Assembly: GCA_029959615.1 (NCBI GenBank)
Contig: JASCOD010000007.1
Span: 239,716 to 303,715 of the forward strand
Direction: 5' to 3'
DNA from: Flavobacteriaceae bacterium PS02338
GTDB taxonomy: Bacteria > Bacteroidota > Bacteroidia > Sphingobacteriales > Sphingobacteriaceae
Length of the DNA stretch: 64,000 nt
Below are positions 62,844 to 64,000 of this stretch, in pieces. How positions within the stretch are numbered: the stretch's first letter is position 1; each line of letters starts with the position of its first letter. The notes under the pieces are model-generated. The model searched no databases. It worked only from the letters and a program-made list of their open reading frames with translations, and was not told where the DNA came from. The translations under genes and the position numbers were made by a program.

Positions 62844-63690
62844 CTGGGGAAATACAACTGTAAGCGGTCCGGGGATTATTCTTTTTGGTAACAGTAATCC
62901 AATTGTTACCTATAGCTTGGTGCAAGATGGAGATACCAATAATGGAAATAAAAACACCGATCCGCTTTTTGTAAACGCTAATAATCCAATGGGCGCTGAT
63001 GGTATTTGGGGTACTGCAGATGATGGTTTAAGATTACAAACTAGTAGCCCTGCAATCAACGCAGGTAGCAATACCGCCATACCTAATGGGCTTACCACAG
63101 ACTTTAGCGGTGCTATCAGGATACAGGATAATACGGTAGATATGGGTGCTTACGAAACTACTCCTGAACCTTTGCCCCTTAAACTGGTTAGCTTTACTGG
63201 TAAACGCTTTAATGGGCTAAGTACCTTAAACTGGCAGACCACTAACGAAGAAGGAGTTAAAAACTTCGAACTTCAGAGAAGAAATGATCTGGGAGATTTT
63301 GTAACTGTTGCTACCATCAGTGCCAAAAATGCAGCAACACAGCGCTACACGCAGGAAGATTATACGATTGCTGCTACTACACTTTACTATAGACTAAAAA
63401 TGGTAGACGCCAATGGCGATTATACCTACAGCAATTTGGTGCATTTAAGTGATAAGGCTGCGGTAGCAACCACCATTTATCCTAATCCCGTTAACAATGT
63501 GTTTACCGTAGCCACTACAAATGAGACTTTGATAGGAACAGTAATTGGCATTAGTGATGTGAAGGGAGCAGTAGTATGGAAACAAAAATTGAATGCAAGT
63601 ATTCAGCAGGTTGACGTTACGCACCTTGCGCCAGGCATTTACTTTGTAAAATTTGCCAATGGTGAGGTGAAGAAGCTCATCAAAAAATAG
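62821..63690 (+). pseudogene. 5'-truncated beta-helix (choice-of-anchor Q) T9SS protein
   Basis: Open from 62821 without a start; the first in-frame ATG-like start is well inside at 62917. Reading from NTIIWGNTTVSGPGI and DPLFVNANNPMGADGIWGTADDGLRL, it is the end of a parallel beta-helix with the choice-of-anchor Q type ending (SSPAINAGSNT). A 100-residue linker domain and a type A T9SS tail (TTIYPNPVNNVFTV ... VKKLIKK) follow. The large N-terminal passenger and signal peptide are missing, so it is not functional as it stands. Confidence 0.75.
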
Positions 63691-63714
63691 TATTCTTCTA
63701 AATTGTGCTCAAGA

Positions 63715-63748
63715 AAGCTGGCAGACCATGTACTGTCAGCTTTTTTTA
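63715..63748 (+). terminator. rho-independent terminator
   Basis: AAGCTGGCAG, 8-nt loop, CTGTCAGCTT followed by TTTTTT; follows the truncated T9SS gene. Confidence 0.85.
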
Positions 63749-63888
63749 TTGTTAGTGCTTTTTACTTTATTTAGAGGTATTTTGGAATACTTAAACTAGA
63801 GTTATATTATTCCTCTTGGGTATAATCTATAACTTTTTAAGTAAATCTTATTTTTACAACTTTTAAGAGTTTAATTTTCAGTTGATTG

Positions 63889-63920
63889 TTGTGTTTTATT
63901 TATTTGTGTTTGTATTTTTG
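63889..63920 (+). promoter_or_regulatory. promoter of the gene running off the right edge
   Basis: TTG (63889-63891), 21 nt, TATTTTTG (63913-63920): full consensus, 22 bases before the ATG at 63943. Confidence 0.6.
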
Positions 63921-63942
63921 CGGACATTCAAAACCTACGAAA

Positions 63943-64000
63943 ATGAAAATCTACCTAATACCTTTCTTGCCACAGCAAGTTATAATCCTGTATTGTTCCA
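63943..64000 (+). CDS. start of a gene cut by the window edge
   Basis: ATG preceded by a consensus promoter, followed by 19 codons of hydrophobic sequence (MKIYLIPFLPQQ...) with no stop before the edge. Too little for identification; could be a signal peptide or membrane protein. Confidence 0.45.
   Translation, partial: MKIYLIPFLPQQVIILYCS

Overview
The window comes from a member of the Bacteroidota, most probably Sphingobacteriaceae (Pedobacter-like). Evidence: TAnnTTTG promoter elements with upstream TTG/TTTG and no Shine-Dalgarno signals, type IX secretion C-terminal domains, a TonB-family outer-membrane receptor, LytS/LytTR regulation, a fused ribBA, and the gene families around recA, nth, mtgA and tsaD. 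No database search was possible; all names come from reading motifs and family resemblance.

Layout. 1-30,510 is ordinary chromosome: a PKD lipoprotein and TonB-family receptor; an AraC regulator; a LytS/LytTR two-component pair; a diheme cytochrome; tRNA-Met; an LptF/G permease; ribBA; a 1,465-residue TamB-like protein; tsaD; recA; nth; mtgA; an AsmA-like protein; and a pair of iron-sulfur oxidoreductase subunits. The gaps between 22.7 and 28.1 kb carry small palindromic repeats and a tandem 115-bp-period repeat.

30,542-46,654 is an integrative island in the 3' end of tRNA-Phe. It is bounded by an exact 43-bp direct repeat and carries a tyrosine integrase next to its right end. All cargo reads rightward: unknown proteins, a DEAD-like helicase with an aberrant P-loop, two lipoproteins preceded by related structured leaders, then a defence-like set (RelA/SpoT-domain alarmone synthetase, NACHT NTPase, PD-(D/E)XK nuclease) and RadC. 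The RelA/SpoT, NACHT and nuclease genes are each preceded by a copy of the same promoter-leader module (TTG/TTTG, exactly 20 nt, TAGTTTAG, then a shared leader). A 250-bp block of three large hairpins lies between the RelA/SpoT and NACHT genes. This shared-promoter defence array is the best candidate for an undescribed system here.

46,655-60,927 holds a six-gene leftward operon of exported or membrane proteins: O-antigen-ligase-like/TPR, transglutaminase-like, unknown, Sel1-repeat with T9SS tail, GH19 lysozyme/chitinase-like, and a small anchored protein. Small fragments, a lipoprotein, a large T9SS-exported amidase and a caspase-like fragment follow. A second exact copy of the sequence downstream of tRNA-Phe (38 bp) at 60,928 suggests that this segment is also inserted, giving tandem islands. 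The last 3 kb holds an EamA transporter and truncated genes (ArsR, a small Ig-like protein, and a beta-helix T9SS protein joined head to head at a breakpoint near 62.83 kb), plus the start of one more gene.
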